A stretch of 64,000 nt of DNA from Mycobacterium sp. DL99. GTDB lineage: Bacteria; Actinomycetota; Actinomycetes; Mycobacteriales; Mycobacteriaceae. Location of the stretch: assembly GCF_004762045.1 (NCBI RefSeq), contig NZ_SJOM01000007.1, positions 4,503,609 through 4,567,608 of the forward strand, read 5' to 3'. This document shows positions 8,255 through 15,679 of the stretch, one piece after another (the stretch's first letter is position 1; the number at the start of each line of letters is the position of its first letter). Made by a program: the position numbers and the translations under genes. The notes under the pieces are model-generated. The model saw only the letters and a program-made list of their open reading frames with translations. It made no database searches and was not told where the DNA came from.

Positions 8255-9389
8255 CGTAGCCATCATCGGCGTCGGCCTGCACCCGTTCGGCCGCTTCGAC
8301 AAGACCGCGATGCAAATGGGCGCCGAGGCAATCCAATTCGCACTGGAGGATGCCGGCCTGGAATGGAAGGACATCCAGTTCGGGTTCGGCGGCAGCTATG
8401 AGGTGTCGAATCCCGATGCGGTCACCCGACTGGTCGGGCTGACCGGCATCACGTTCACCAACGTGTTCAACGCATGTGCCACCGCGGCCAGCGCGATCCA
8501 ACAGACCGCCGACACGATCCGGCTGGGTAAGTACGACATCGGCATCGCGATCGGCCTGGACAAGCACCCGCGCGGCGCCTTCACCGACGACCCGGCCAAA
8601 CTCGCGCTGCCGCAGTGGTATGCCGAGAACGGCCAGTTCGTCACCACCAAGTTCTTCGGGATGAAGGCCAACCACTACATCCACAAGCACAACATCTCCG
8701 AGGAGACGCTGGCGCGGGTGGCCAACAAGAACTTCCGCAACGGTGAGAAGAACCCGAATGCGTTCCGGCGCAAGGAGATCTCGGTCGAGGAGATCATGGC
8801 CTCCCCGGTGCTGAACTACCCGCTGCGGCAGTACATGTTCTGCGCACCCGACGAAGGCGCGGCCGCGGTGATCATGTGTCGTGCCGACATCGCCCACAAA
8901 TACACCGACAAGCCGGTGTACGTGCGGGCCAGCGAGATCCGGACCCGGACCTTCGGCGCCTACGAGGTACACGGAACGTCGGCGCCGCTCGATGAGGACC
9001 CCTCGCCGACCGTGTTCGCCGCGAAGGCCGCCTACGAGGCCGCGGGCATCGGACCCGAAGACGTGGACATCGCCCAGCTGCAGGACACCGATGCCGGCGC
9101 CGAGGTGATCCACATGGCCGAGACCGGGTTGTGTGCCGATGGCGAGCAGGAGAAGCTGCTGGCCGACGGCGCCACCGAGATCGGCGGGTCGATCCCGGTC
9201 AACACCGACGGCGGCCTGATCGCCAACGGCGAGCCCATCGGCGCCTCGGGTCTACGGCAGATGCACGAGCTTGTGCGTCAGCTCCGTGGTGAAGCAGGCG
9301 AACGCCAGGTACCGGGCAACCCCCGCGTCGGCCTGGCCCAGGTCTACGGCGCACCGGGCACGGCCTCGGCCACCATCCTCTCGCTCTAG
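8244..9389 (+). CDS. Thiolase-fold protein (lipid-transfer / SCP-x thiolase type)
   Basis: The 381-residue protein has a thiolase fold with an N-terminal nucleophile candidate, Cys78 in NACATAASA, and the C-terminal GEPIGASGLRQ motif, in which the usual catalytic His of GHPxGASG is Glu. The second thiolase cysteine (CGGG) is replaced by YGAPGTA. This is the pattern of the non-specific lipid-transfer-protein or aldolase-like branch used in steroid and branched side-chain cleavage, which often needs a DUF35 partner; none lies next to it. It overlaps the ThiF-like gene by 11 bp, so it belongs to the same transcription unit. Confidence 0.82.
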   Translation: MTNDVAIIGVGLHPFGRFDKTAMQMGAEAIQFALEDAGLEWKDIQFGFGGSYEVSNPDAVTRLVGLTGITFTNVFNACATAASAIQQTADTIRLGKYDIGIAIGLDKHPRGAFTDDPAKLALPQWYAENGQFVTTKFFGMKANHYIHKHNISEETLARVANKNFRNGEKNPNAFRRKEISVEEIMASPVLNYPLRQYMFCAPDEGAAAVIMCRADIAHKYTDKPVYVRASEIRTRTFGAYEVHGTSAPLDEDPSPTVFAAKAAYEAAGIGPEDVDIAQLQDTDAGAEVIHMAETGLCADGEQEKLLADGATEIGGSIPVNTDGGLIANGEPIGASGLRQMHELVRQLRGEAGERQVPGNPRVGLAQVYGAPGTASATILSL

Positions 9390-9408
9390 TTCCCCGGCGA
9401 TCCGACGT

Positions 9409-9444
9409 GAATGTCCCCCGCAACCATCGGTTCGGGGGACATTC
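9409..9444. terminator. Perfect 12-bp stem hairpin, likely bidirectional terminator
   Basis: GAATGTCCCCCG (9409-9420) and CGGGGGACATTC (9433-9444) form a perfect 12-bp stem around a 12-nt loop. It lies between the convergent stops of the thiolase (9389, plus) and the TetR gene (9470, minus), the expected place for a shared terminator. Confidence 0.7.
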
Positions 9445-9469
9445 GCGGCTGCCCGCGCAAGGGCAGGCC

Positions 9470-10075
9470 TCAGGCCGGCAGTTCCATCGGCTGCGGCTCG
9501 CCTTCGAGGCGCCTCAGCCAGTCCTCGCAGAACTGCAGCACCTCGGCGTGGCCTGCCGTCATTCCGAGAGCCTGCTCCATGACCATCACCCGCGACACAC
9601 TGGCTGCGATGAATGTCCACACGATCGGCGGCACCTCCGACGAGTCGACGCCGTAGCGCCGCAGTGCCCCGTCGATCGCCTTGGTTTCCGCGTCGCGGAA
9701 CATCTCGGCGTAGCGGCCGATCTCAGCCCGCAGCGCCGGTCGGTGGTTGGCAAGCCCCGTCATCTCCATCGTCAAGCGCGTCGCGCTCGGATCGGTGCCG
9801 AACCGCCACAGCGCCCACAGCGGCTGCGGGGAGTTCAGGGCTTCGGCCTGCGCAGCCAACCCCTCGTCGGCACGTCGCACGAACACCGCCAGGAACAGGT
9901 CGTCCATGGTGCGGAAGTAGTAGTGCACCAACTGGGGCTTGAGACCGGCCCGCTCAGCCACCCGGCGGGACGTGACCGCGACGTATCCCTCCTCGATCAT
10001 CAGCGCCTCGGCAGCGTCGAGCAGCACGATCCGGTTCTTTGCGTCGGGCGCCCCGATCCTCCGCTCCGATGCCAT
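9470..10075 (-). CDS. TetR family transcriptional regulator
   Basis: The 201-residue protein has an N-terminal TetR helix-turn-helix (about residues 15-60) with TSRRVAERAGLKPQLVHYYF, followed by an all-helical ligand-binding domain. The ATG at 10075 (MASERR) is chosen over an upstream in-frame start at 10153 because GAGAGGAGG precedes it. It is divergent from a P450 gene with 191 bp between, and an inverted repeat there (10167-10186) is the likely operator. It is therefore inferred to repress the P450 and itself; the inducer may be the P450 substrate. Confidence 0.88.
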   Translation of the reverse strand: MASERRIGAPDAKNRIVLLDAAEALMIEEGYVAVTSRRVAERAGLKPQLVHYYFRTMDDLFLAVFVRRADEGLAAQAEALNSPQPLWALWRFGTDPSATRLTMEMTGLANHRPALRAEIGRYAEMFRDAETKAIDGALRRYGVDSSEVPPIVWTFIAASVSRVMVMEQALGMTAGHAEVLQFCEDWLRRLEGEPQPMELPA

Positions 10076-10166
10076 ACCCGATCCTCCTCTCGCCCCGCCC
10101 CCAACAACGTCCGGCTGATCGTAACTTTCGCCCAGCCACGCGATCTTGACCACGACTCTACCGCCA

Positions 10167-10186
10167 TGCTAAGCAGGTGCTCAGCA
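10167..10186. promoter_or_regulatory. Inverted repeat, candidate TetR operator
   Basis: TGCTAAGC-AGGT-GCTCAGCA (10167-10186) is an 8-bp inverted repeat with one mismatch and a 4-bp spacer, in the middle of the 191-bp region between the divergent TetR and P450 genes. The size and position fit a TetR dimer site. Confidence 0.55.
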
Positions 10187-10266
10187 ATTTTCGATAATTC
10201 TTCGCGCGGTGCAGCCCGTCGCGAAACCACCGCAGCGCATATCGATTTCGGGAGGCAGCGCACATC

Positions 10267-11559
10267 ATGAGCGATTCCGGCACGACCAATTACGACACTG
10301 TCGACTACTTCACCGACCAGTCGCTGGTACCCGACCCGCACCCGTACTTCGACCACCTGCGCAGCAAGTGTCCGGTGGTGAAGGAACCGAATTACGGCGT
10401 CATGGCGATCACCGGGTTCGAAGAGGCCACCACGGTCCTCAAGGACTCCGATCTCTTCTCGTCGTGCATCGCGGTGGCCGGCCCGTTCCCGCCGCTGCCC
10501 TTCACCCCTGAAGGTTCGGACATCACCGAGCAGATTGCGGCGCATCGCGCCCAGATGCCGATGTTCGAACACATGGTCACGATGGACCCACCCGACCACA
10601 CCAACGCCCGTTCCCTGCTCAATCGGCTGCTGACACCGCGCCGGTTGAAGGAGAACGAGGACTTCATGTGGCGGCTGGCCGACCAGTGTCTCGACGATTT
10701 CATCGCCGACGGCAAGTGTGAGTTCCTCAGCGCCTACGCCAAGCCTTTCTCACTCCTGGTGATCGCCGACATGCTGGGCGTACCGGAAGAAGACCACGAA
10801 GAGTTCCGCACCGTGCTGGGCGCGCCCCGACCCGGGGCGCAGGTCGGCTCCCTCGACGGCGACCTCGTTTCCAGCAATCCGTTGGAATGGCTCGACGAGA
10901 AGTTCATCGGTTACCTCGAAGACCGTCGGAAAGAACCCCGCGACGACGTGCTGACGGCCCTCGCCACAGCGAACTACCCGGACGGTTCCGTACCGCCCAT
11001 CATCGAAGTGGTTCGATCCGCCACCTTCCTTTTCGCCGCCGGCCAGGAGACCACCACCAAGCTCCTCTCGGCGTCGCTGCGGGTGCTCGGCGACCGCCCG
11101 GACATCCAGCAGGCCCTGCGCGACGACCGCAGCCGCATCCCGACCTTCGTCGAGGAAGCCCTGCGGATGGACGCCCCGGTCAAGAGCCAGTTCCGGCTGG
11201 CCAAGAAGGACACCAAGCTCGGCGACATCGATGTACCCGCCGGCACCACGCTCATGGTGTGCCCGGGCGCGGTGAACCGCGACCCGGTCCGCTTCGAGGA
11301 TCCACACACGTTCAGCCTCGATCGCAAGAACGTGCGCGAGCACATCGCATTCGGCCGTGGCGTGCACAGCTGCCCCGGCGGCCCACTGGCCCGCGTCGAA
11401 GGCCGGGTGTCGCTGGAGCGGATCCTGGACCGGATGGCCGACATCGGTATCGACGAGGAGTTTCACGGCCCCGCCGACGATCGTCGCTACACCTACGAGC
11501 CGACGTTCATCCTGCGCGGCCTGACCGATCTGCACATCACGTTCAACCCGGTGCGCTGA
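10267..11559 (+). CDS. Cytochrome P450 (a)
   Basis: The 430-residue bacterial class I P450 shows the I-helix oxygen-binding motif FAAGQETTTKLL, the K-helix ExxR in EEALRMD, and the heme ligand loop FGRGVHSCPGG. It has no membrane anchor, so it is soluble and needs a ferredoxin and reductase; no redox partner is adjacent. It is clearly related to the P450 at 32731-34011: both begin with a near-identical FFTD/YFTD-x-SLVPDP-x-PYFDHLRSKCPV stretch. It starts with ATG 10 bp after a GGGAGG Shine-Dalgarno and is probably controlled by the divergent TetR. Confidence 0.95.
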   Translation: MSDSGTTNYDTVDYFTDQSLVPDPHPYFDHLRSKCPVVKEPNYGVMAITGFEEATTVLKDSDLFSSCIAVAGPFPPLPFTPEGSDITEQIAAHRAQMPMFEHMVTMDPPDHTNARSLLNRLLTPRRLKENEDFMWRLADQCLDDFIADGKCEFLSAYAKPFSLLVIADMLGVPEEDHEEFRTVLGAPRPGAQVGSLDGDLVSSNPLEWLDEKFIGYLEDRRKEPRDDVLTALATANYPDGSVPPIIEVVRSATFLFAAGQETTTKLLSASLRVLGDRPDIQQALRDDRSRIPTFVEEALRMDAPVKSQFRLAKKDTKLGDIDVPAGTTLMVCPGAVNRDPVRFEDPHTFSLDRKNVREHIAFGRGVHSCPGGPLARVEGRVSLERILDRMADIGIDEEFHGPADDRRYTYEPTFILRGLTDLHITFNPVR

Positions 11560-11611
11560 CCCCACCGCTCGACAGACGATTCCGCGGATCTCGCCTTCGC
11601 CCGTATTTGTT

Positions 11612-11657
11612 ATTCTCCTATTGCGAGAATGACAATCTCGCTGGCGAAGACGAGATT
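11612..11657. promoter_or_regulatory. Dyads upstream of the first secreted-protein gene
   Basis: ATTCTC-CTATTGC-GAGAAT (11612-11630) is a perfect 6-bp inverted repeat with a 7-bp spacer; AATCTCG-N10-CGAGATT (11634-11657) follows. The first has the same sequence and spacing as dyads in the 13.1-13.3 kb promoter region. A TATAGT hexamer at 11691-11696 could be the -10 element of the following gene. Confidence 0.5.
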
Positions 11658-11728
11658 CCGGTTTCGGCACGGTGAAGCTCGATCTCGTTCTATAGTCAGC
11701 CGACCAGTGCTGATCCGTGGAGGTGCCC

Positions 11729-12202
11729 GTGAAATCCAGCTTGATCCGTATGGCGATGAGCGCCGCGCTCGGGTTGGGGACAGCAATCGCATTGGCACCG
11801 CCGTCGCAGGCCATGTATTTCGGCAACTACAGCCTCAACATGCCCGACCGCAGGGATTTCCACACGTGGTTGTGGTCAGCGATCACGCCTTGCCGCGAAC
11901 CCGGGTCCGACGTCAGGCAGAAGGACTGCGTCACCATCGTGACCATCCCCCAGCCGGTCGCCAAGGCGGTCTCCAACCGTGGCGACGCGAGGCTGGTCGA
12001 CGGTCGGTACACCTTGACGATCGACGAGTTCTACGGCTTGCGGTGCGGGGACATCTACTACGGGCCGACGATCCCGACCCACGACGTCTACACGTGGGAC
12101 GCGAACACACTCGCAGGCGAGATGGTCTCCACGTTCGACGCCGGCTGCGACGGCGCTCCCGGTGGCTCCTTCACCTACCCGTTCACCCTGACGAGGATGT
12201 GA
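11729..12202 (+). CDS. Small secreted protein of unknown function
   Basis: The 157-residue product starts with a Sec-type signal peptide of about 28 residues (basic KSSLIR, hydrophobic MSAALGLGTAIALA, cleavage near SQA). The mature part has four cysteines (near SAITPC, KDC, LRC, AGC) that could form disulfides outside the membrane. The GTG start at 11729 is chosen because GGAGG lies five bases upstream; the frame is open to a GTG at 11717 that overlaps that Shine-Dalgarno. I do not recognise a functional family. The stop lies 3 bp before the next secreted-protein gene, so the two are cotranscribed. Confidence 0.8.
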   Translation: MKSSLIRMAMSAALGLGTAIALAPPSQAMYFGNYSLNMPDRRDFHTWLWSAITPCREPGSDVRQKDCVTIVTIPQPVAKAVSNRGDARLVDGRYTLTIDEFYGLRCGDIYYGPTIPTHDVYTWDANTLAGEMVSTFDAGCDGAPGGSFTYPFTLTRM

Positions 12203-12205
12203 TCG

Positions 12206-12652
12206 ATGCGCTACCCGACGAGCCGAGCCCTGAACATCGCGACGGCTGCCACCCTGGCGGCCGGCGCAATCGCCACGGCCGCACCGGCATTCGCCGACGA
12301 TCCCGAGCTGGCCGGTCCGCCGCTGCACCACGTGCAGTACACCGTGACCGCCGATGCCCCCTACTGGGCTCACATCTACTACCGCGACAGCGATCCCGCA
12401 CAGTTCTCGGATTACAGCCACAATCCGTACGAGTTCAGCCCGCGGGCCGATGTGGACATCGCACCGGACAGGCCATGGGTTTTCGACGCGATGCTTGCCG
12501 ATCCGGACCTGTGGGCCATGGTCCTCGTGCAGAGCGGTGAATCGCCCAATTTTCCGACCCCCGGATTCAACTGCAAACTGGCAGTCGACGGTGTGGTGGT
12601 CAAGACGAACAGCGGCCCCAAGGGCGCACTGTGTTCGATCCGGAACTGGTAG
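12206..12652 (+). CDS. Small secreted protein, MmpS-like C-terminal pattern
   Basis: The 148-residue protein has a signal peptide (TAATLAAGAIATAAPAFA, about 30 residues) and a beta-rich mature domain. The segments HHVQYTVTADAPYWAHIYYRD and NCKLAVDGVVVKTNSGPKG recall the soluble domain of MmpS transport accessory proteins, where an extended strand ends in a Cys-containing hairpin, but no MmpL transporter is nearby and the N-terminus is a cleavable signal rather than an anchor. It is cotranscribed with the gene 3 bp upstream. Function unknown; periplasmic or envelope location inferred. Confidence 0.8.
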   Translation: MRYPTSRALNIATAATLAAGAIATAAPAFADDPELAGPPLHHVQYTVTADAPYWAHIYYRDSDPAQFSDYSHNPYEFSPRADVDIAPDRPWVFDAMLADPDLWAMVLVQSGESPNFPTPGFNCKLAVDGVVVKTNSGPKGALCSIRNW

Positions 12653-12677
12653 ACCTCGCAACCGAAACATCAAAATG

Positions 12678-12710
12678 CTTGAGGGCGACGCGAACCGCGT
12701 CGCCCTCAAG
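12678..12710. terminator. Perfect 15-bp hairpin, bidirectional terminator
   Basis: CTTGAGGGCGACGCG (12678-12692) and CGCGTCGCCCTCAAG (12696-12710) form a perfect 15-bp stem with a 3-nt loop, between convergent secreted-protein genes. An outer near-complement, AAATGCTTG (from 12673) with CAAGCATTT (12717-12725), could form an alternative fold. Confidence 0.85.
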
Positions 12711-12741
12711 CGTCTTCAAGCATTTGACCCAGTCGGTTGGA

Positions 12742-13128
12742 TCAGGCGTCGCCGCGGAGCCAGCGCTGTTCGCCATTCATCGGAACACAGCTCAGGAACA
12801 GCCCGTCCGGGGCTTGGGCCACCGAGTCGAGTTCGTTGATGCACAGGCTGTTCTCGTCGCGGATGCCCACCATGGGTGGCGACCGGAACCACCGCGGCTC
12901 GTAGCGCCGTGGTGAGCCGCAGAACAACAGGCGTCCCCATCCGTTGCGTGCGTCGACCCCGAACACGTAGTAGGAGGTGTTGTCGCACGGAGCGCCGAGC
13001 ACTGCGTTCGGGTTGATACCCGGTGTGCAGAACGCGTCATTACATGTCTGCGGTCCCGCGTTTGCCTGCGGAGCAGCCAGCATCCCGGCGACAATCACTG
13101 AAGCGGTCGCCATCACCGTCACACGCAC
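12742..13128 (-). CDS. Small secreted cysteine-containing protein
   Basis: The 128-residue product has a short signal peptide (VTVMATASVIVAGMLAAPQANA, about 24 residues) and a mature part with six cysteines (QTC, AFC, APC, LFC, SLC, LSC), suggesting three disulfide bonds. The start is GTG at 13128; the Shine-Dalgarno is weak. No family was recognised. It is divergent from the secreted protein at 13327, and each promoter side holds a copy of the same TCTC-N7-GAGA dyad, so the two are probably co-regulated. Confidence 0.75.
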   Translation of the reverse strand: MRVTVMATASVIVAGMLAAPQANAGPQTCNDAFCTPGINPNAVLGAPCDNTSYYVFGVDARNGWGRLLFCGSPRRYEPRWFRSPPMVGIRDENSLCINELDSVAQAPDGLFLSCVPMNGEQRWLRGDA

Positions 13129-13159
13129 GTTGCTACTTTCGCATAGCTGGAAATTAAAC

Positions 13160-13174
13160 TCTCAGTTTTGGAGA
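13160..13174. promoter_or_regulatory. TCTC-N7-GAGA dyad (minus-strand side)
   Basis: TCTC-AGTTTTG-GAGA at 13160-13174, read on the minus strand as ATTCTCCAAAACTGAGA, is almost identical to the copy at 13270-13286 but in opposite orientation. It sits 32-46 bp upstream of the GTG of the minus-strand secreted-protein gene. Confidence 0.55.
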
Positions 13175-13269
13175 ATATTACTACGATCGACACGCCGCTG
13201 GTCCACAGGCCGGTAGCGCGGTGGGATGGCCTGGCCAAATCGAACGTGGACCACCTACTGATAGTGATA

Positions 13270-13286
13270 TTCTCCGAAACTGAGAA
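13270..13286. promoter_or_regulatory. TTCTC-N7-GAGAA dyad (plus-strand side)
   Basis: TTCTC-CGAAACT-GAGAA (13270-13286) is a perfect 5-bp inverted repeat 41-57 bp upstream of the ATG at 13327. It mirrors the copy at 13160-13174 across the divergent promoter region and resembles the dyad at 11612-11630. Confidence 0.55.
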
Positions 13287-13326
13287 CATGGCTACCGCCT
13301 CGACAGGTTGGTCAGAAGGAGCGTTC

Positions 13327-13833
13327 ATGTCAGTCTCCCGGGTAAGTACTGGTGTGGTGGCCGTCGCCACCGCGGCAGTGGTCGGCCTGAGCGGCGCCGC
13401 CCCCGCCGCCGCCGAACAGTGGGGTATCAACGGCACGTTCGCCACATCGTCCAATGGCGAATGGGCCAAGATCAACGACCGCTACGAGAACCAGCCCTCG
13501 GTACGTAGCAACTGGACCATCTCGACCCAGTGCATCTCGCCCACCGAGTGCAACGGCACGGTGACCAGCGACGCCGGCTGGTCGGCACCGATCTACACGA
13601 CGAACGGCCTCTGGTACATCAAGCGGGTCGTACCCAACTGGCGGTTCTGCGCCGACGGCACCCCCATCGAGGGCATGCAGATATACAAGATCTACCCGGT
13701 GGGCTTCGACGGGCACGTGGACCTTGCCTCAAGCGAATACACCGGCGAGGACGTGACCACCGGCCCCAGTGGCTCGTGCGGGCGTAATCAGTGGCCAACC
13801 GTCCGGATGCCGTTCTACATGCGGCCCGCGTAG
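13327..13833 (+). CDS. Secreted mycobacterial protein of unknown function
   Basis: The 168-residue product has a signal peptide (VVAVATAAVVGLSGAAPAAAEQ, about 30 residues) and a mature beta-rich domain with four cysteines (STQC, TEC, RFC, GSC). The start at ATG 13327 is preceded by AAGGAG at a good distance; the frame is open further back, but those codons overlap the regulatory dyad. The start WGINGTFATSSNGEWAKIND looks like a small secreted mycobacterial domain seen in several hypothetical proteins, but I cannot name a function. It is convergent with the mce operon and shares a terminator with it. Confidence 0.82.
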   Translation: MSVSRVSTGVVAVATAAVVGLSGAAPAAAEQWGINGTFATSSNGEWAKINDRYENQPSVRSNWTISTQCISPTECNGTVTSDAGWSAPIYTTNGLWYIKRVVPNWRFCADGTPIEGMQIYKIYPVGFDGHVDLASSEYTGEDVTTGPSGSCGRNQWPTVRMPFYMRPA

Positions 13834-13890
13834 CCGCACCGACGGGGCAGCGGCTGACGAAGAACGCGAAAACCGAAGACAGACAAAGAA

Positions 13891-13920
13891 ACCGGCCACG
13901 GGCGATTGCCCGTGGCCGGT
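13891..13920. terminator. Bidirectional terminator at the end of the mce operon
   Basis: ACCGGCCACGGGC (13891-13903) and GCCCGTGGCCGGT (13908-13920) form a perfect 13-bp stem with a GATT loop. TCTTTTC follows on the plus strand, and an A-rich run (CAAAGAA) precedes it, giving a U-tract on the minus strand too. It serves both the secreted-protein gene and the mce operon. Confidence 0.9.
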
Positions 13921-13936
13921 TCTTTTCGTGCTCGCA

Positions 13937-15679
13937 CTATGTCGGCATCAGGTCCTGCCACGACTTGGGCTGGGACACCAGATCCGTCTGCTTGTACAGG
14001 TTGCCGTCGCTACCCATGTACTCCCCCGTGCGCGGGTTGTACTTCGCGATCGCCACCGACGGCCCATGGCCGCCCCCGCCGTTGAACGCACTCGGCGCCA
14101 CACTGGATTGCGTGGGCATCGGAAGCTCGGGCGCATCCGGGAAAACCCCTTGTCCGTGCGGGACGGGCGGAATCTCGGTGGCTTGCGGCTGGTCCACCGC
14201 AGGCACGGGCACCGCGTTGGGATCGCCTGGGGGTGGCGGTGGCACGCCAGGGACCGGTGGCTCGAGGTACATCGGTTGCCCCGGCAGCAGCGGACCCGGT
14301 CCGGTCCCGGCGAAGTTCGGTGCCGGCTGCGGTTCGGGCGCTGCACCCGGTGGCGGAGCGGTTACCCCCGGCGGCAGCGGGGTGCCGCCGAGCGGTCCGA
14401 AGATCTTCTCGTCCGGCAGTACCCGGGTATCCGGGGGCACGCCCTGGGCGATCAGGCTGGGGTCGATCGGGTATGGGCCGAGCGCGTGCTGGCGCTGGGC
14501 GATCGGCTGGAATCCCTTGGGATCGTTACACAATTCGACCGTGGGAGCCCGCTTACCCGGATGCCCCATGCACGGGTAGTTGCGCGCGCCGCGGACGCCG
14601 ATCGGGGAATCCTGCGGCAACTTGCAGTAGATGTTGTCCGGAGTGTCGATGACGGAGGTGTCGGCCGGGGAGCGCCATGCCGACGGCGGCAGGAATCCCA
14701 CCGTGCAGGTCGGTGGATCACCAAGACCCAACGAGAAGTCGGCCATCGGCAGACCGCTCGTGTTGTTGGTCGGCGCGTACGTCTGCAGCTGAGCGACGTA
14801 CGGCGGCAACAACACCAACAGCTGCTCGATCGACGGGTTGTAGGTGACCGCGATCTGGCCGAATGTGGTCAGATTCGCCAGCAGGATCGGCAAGGTCGGC
14901 TTGATCTGCTCGAGCAGCTTCGTGGTCTCCTGGGCGAAACCCGGACCGTTGCGCAGCAGCGACCGCACCTCGGGATCATTGTCGGCAACCTGACCGGTGA
15001 TACCGGCCAGGCTGGCCGCCCAGGTTCTGATCGAATCGGTGGTCTGCGCTTGCGCGTCGAGGAACGGCTTGGCGTCATCGATCAATGCACGCGTCTGGTC
15101 CGAGACGGCGTTGGAGTCCCTGGTGATGGTCGAAGCCGAGTCGAGCAGCGAACCGAAGTCATAGCCGGTGCCGTTGAACGCGTTGTAGGACTCGTCCAAC
15201 AGCTGGCTCAGCTTGTCCTTCGGAATGGTGTCCACGAGTGCGCTCAGCTGATCCAGCATCGGACCGACCTGCTGCGGAATCTTGGTGTTCGACACCGCGA
15301 TCACCGAGCCGTTGTCCAGGTAGGGCCCGGAGGAGGTGCGCGGCAACAACTCGACGTACTGCTCCCCGACCGCCGACATGCTCCGGACCTCGGCTGCCAG
15401 ATCGGCAGGCACCTTCGGAGAGCGGTCCAGGGACAGCGTCGCCTCGGCGCCCTTCTCGGTCAGCTCCACCGAAGTGACCTTGCCGATCTGGGACCCGCGA
15501 TACGTGACATTGCTGAACTGGTACAGACCTCCGGTCGCCGGCAGTTCCATCTTCACCGTGATACGTCCGATGCCGAGCAGCGTCGGCAACTGCATGTAGG
15601 CGAACAGCATGACCGCCACGCCGACGACCGAGGCGACGGTGAACAGAATCAACTGAGTCCGGATGAAGCGGGTGAGCAT
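13937..15679 (-). CDS. mceF: MceF family protein of the Mce lipid importer
   Basis: This is the last gene of the mce operon, 580 residues. It has an N-terminal transmembrane anchor (residues about 8-30, LILFTVASVVGVAVMLFAYM), an MCE domain (GGLYQFSNVTYRGSQIGKV), a long helical coiled region, and a proline-rich C-terminal tail of about 170 residues. The extreme C-terminus, with GEYMGSDGNLYKQ and a final SWQDLMPT, is characteristic of MceF proteins. It would form the needle-like periplasmic channel with MceA-E and carry hydrophobic substrate to the YrbE permease. Its ATG follows the mceE TAA directly (TAAATG). Confidence 0.93.
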   Translation of the reverse strand: MLTRFIRTQLILFTVASVVGVAVMLFAYMQLPTLLGIGRITVKMELPATGGLYQFSNVTYRGSQIGKVTSVELTEKGAEATLSLDRSPKVPADLAAEVRSMSAVGEQYVELLPRTSSGPYLDNGSVIAVSNTKIPQQVGPMLDQLSALVDTIPKDKLSQLLDESYNAFNGTGYDFGSLLDSASTITRDSNAVSDQTRALIDDAKPFLDAQAQTTDSIRTWAASLAGITGQVADNDPEVRSLLRNGPGFAQETTKLLEQIKPTLPILLANLTTFGQIAVTYNPSIEQLLVLLPPYVAQLQTYAPTNNTSGLPMADFSLGLGDPPTCTVGFLPPSAWRSPADTSVIDTPDNIYCKLPQDSPIGVRGARNYPCMGHPGKRAPTVELCNDPKGFQPIAQRQHALGPYPIDPSLIAQGVPPDTRVLPDEKIFGPLGGTPLPPGVTAPPPGAAPEPQPAPNFAGTGPGPLLPGQPMYLEPPVPGVPPPPPGDPNAVPVPAVDQPQATEIPPVPHGQGVFPDAPELPMPTQSSVAPSAFNGGGGHGPSVAIAKYNPRTGEYMGSDGNLYKQTDLVSQPKSWQDLMPT

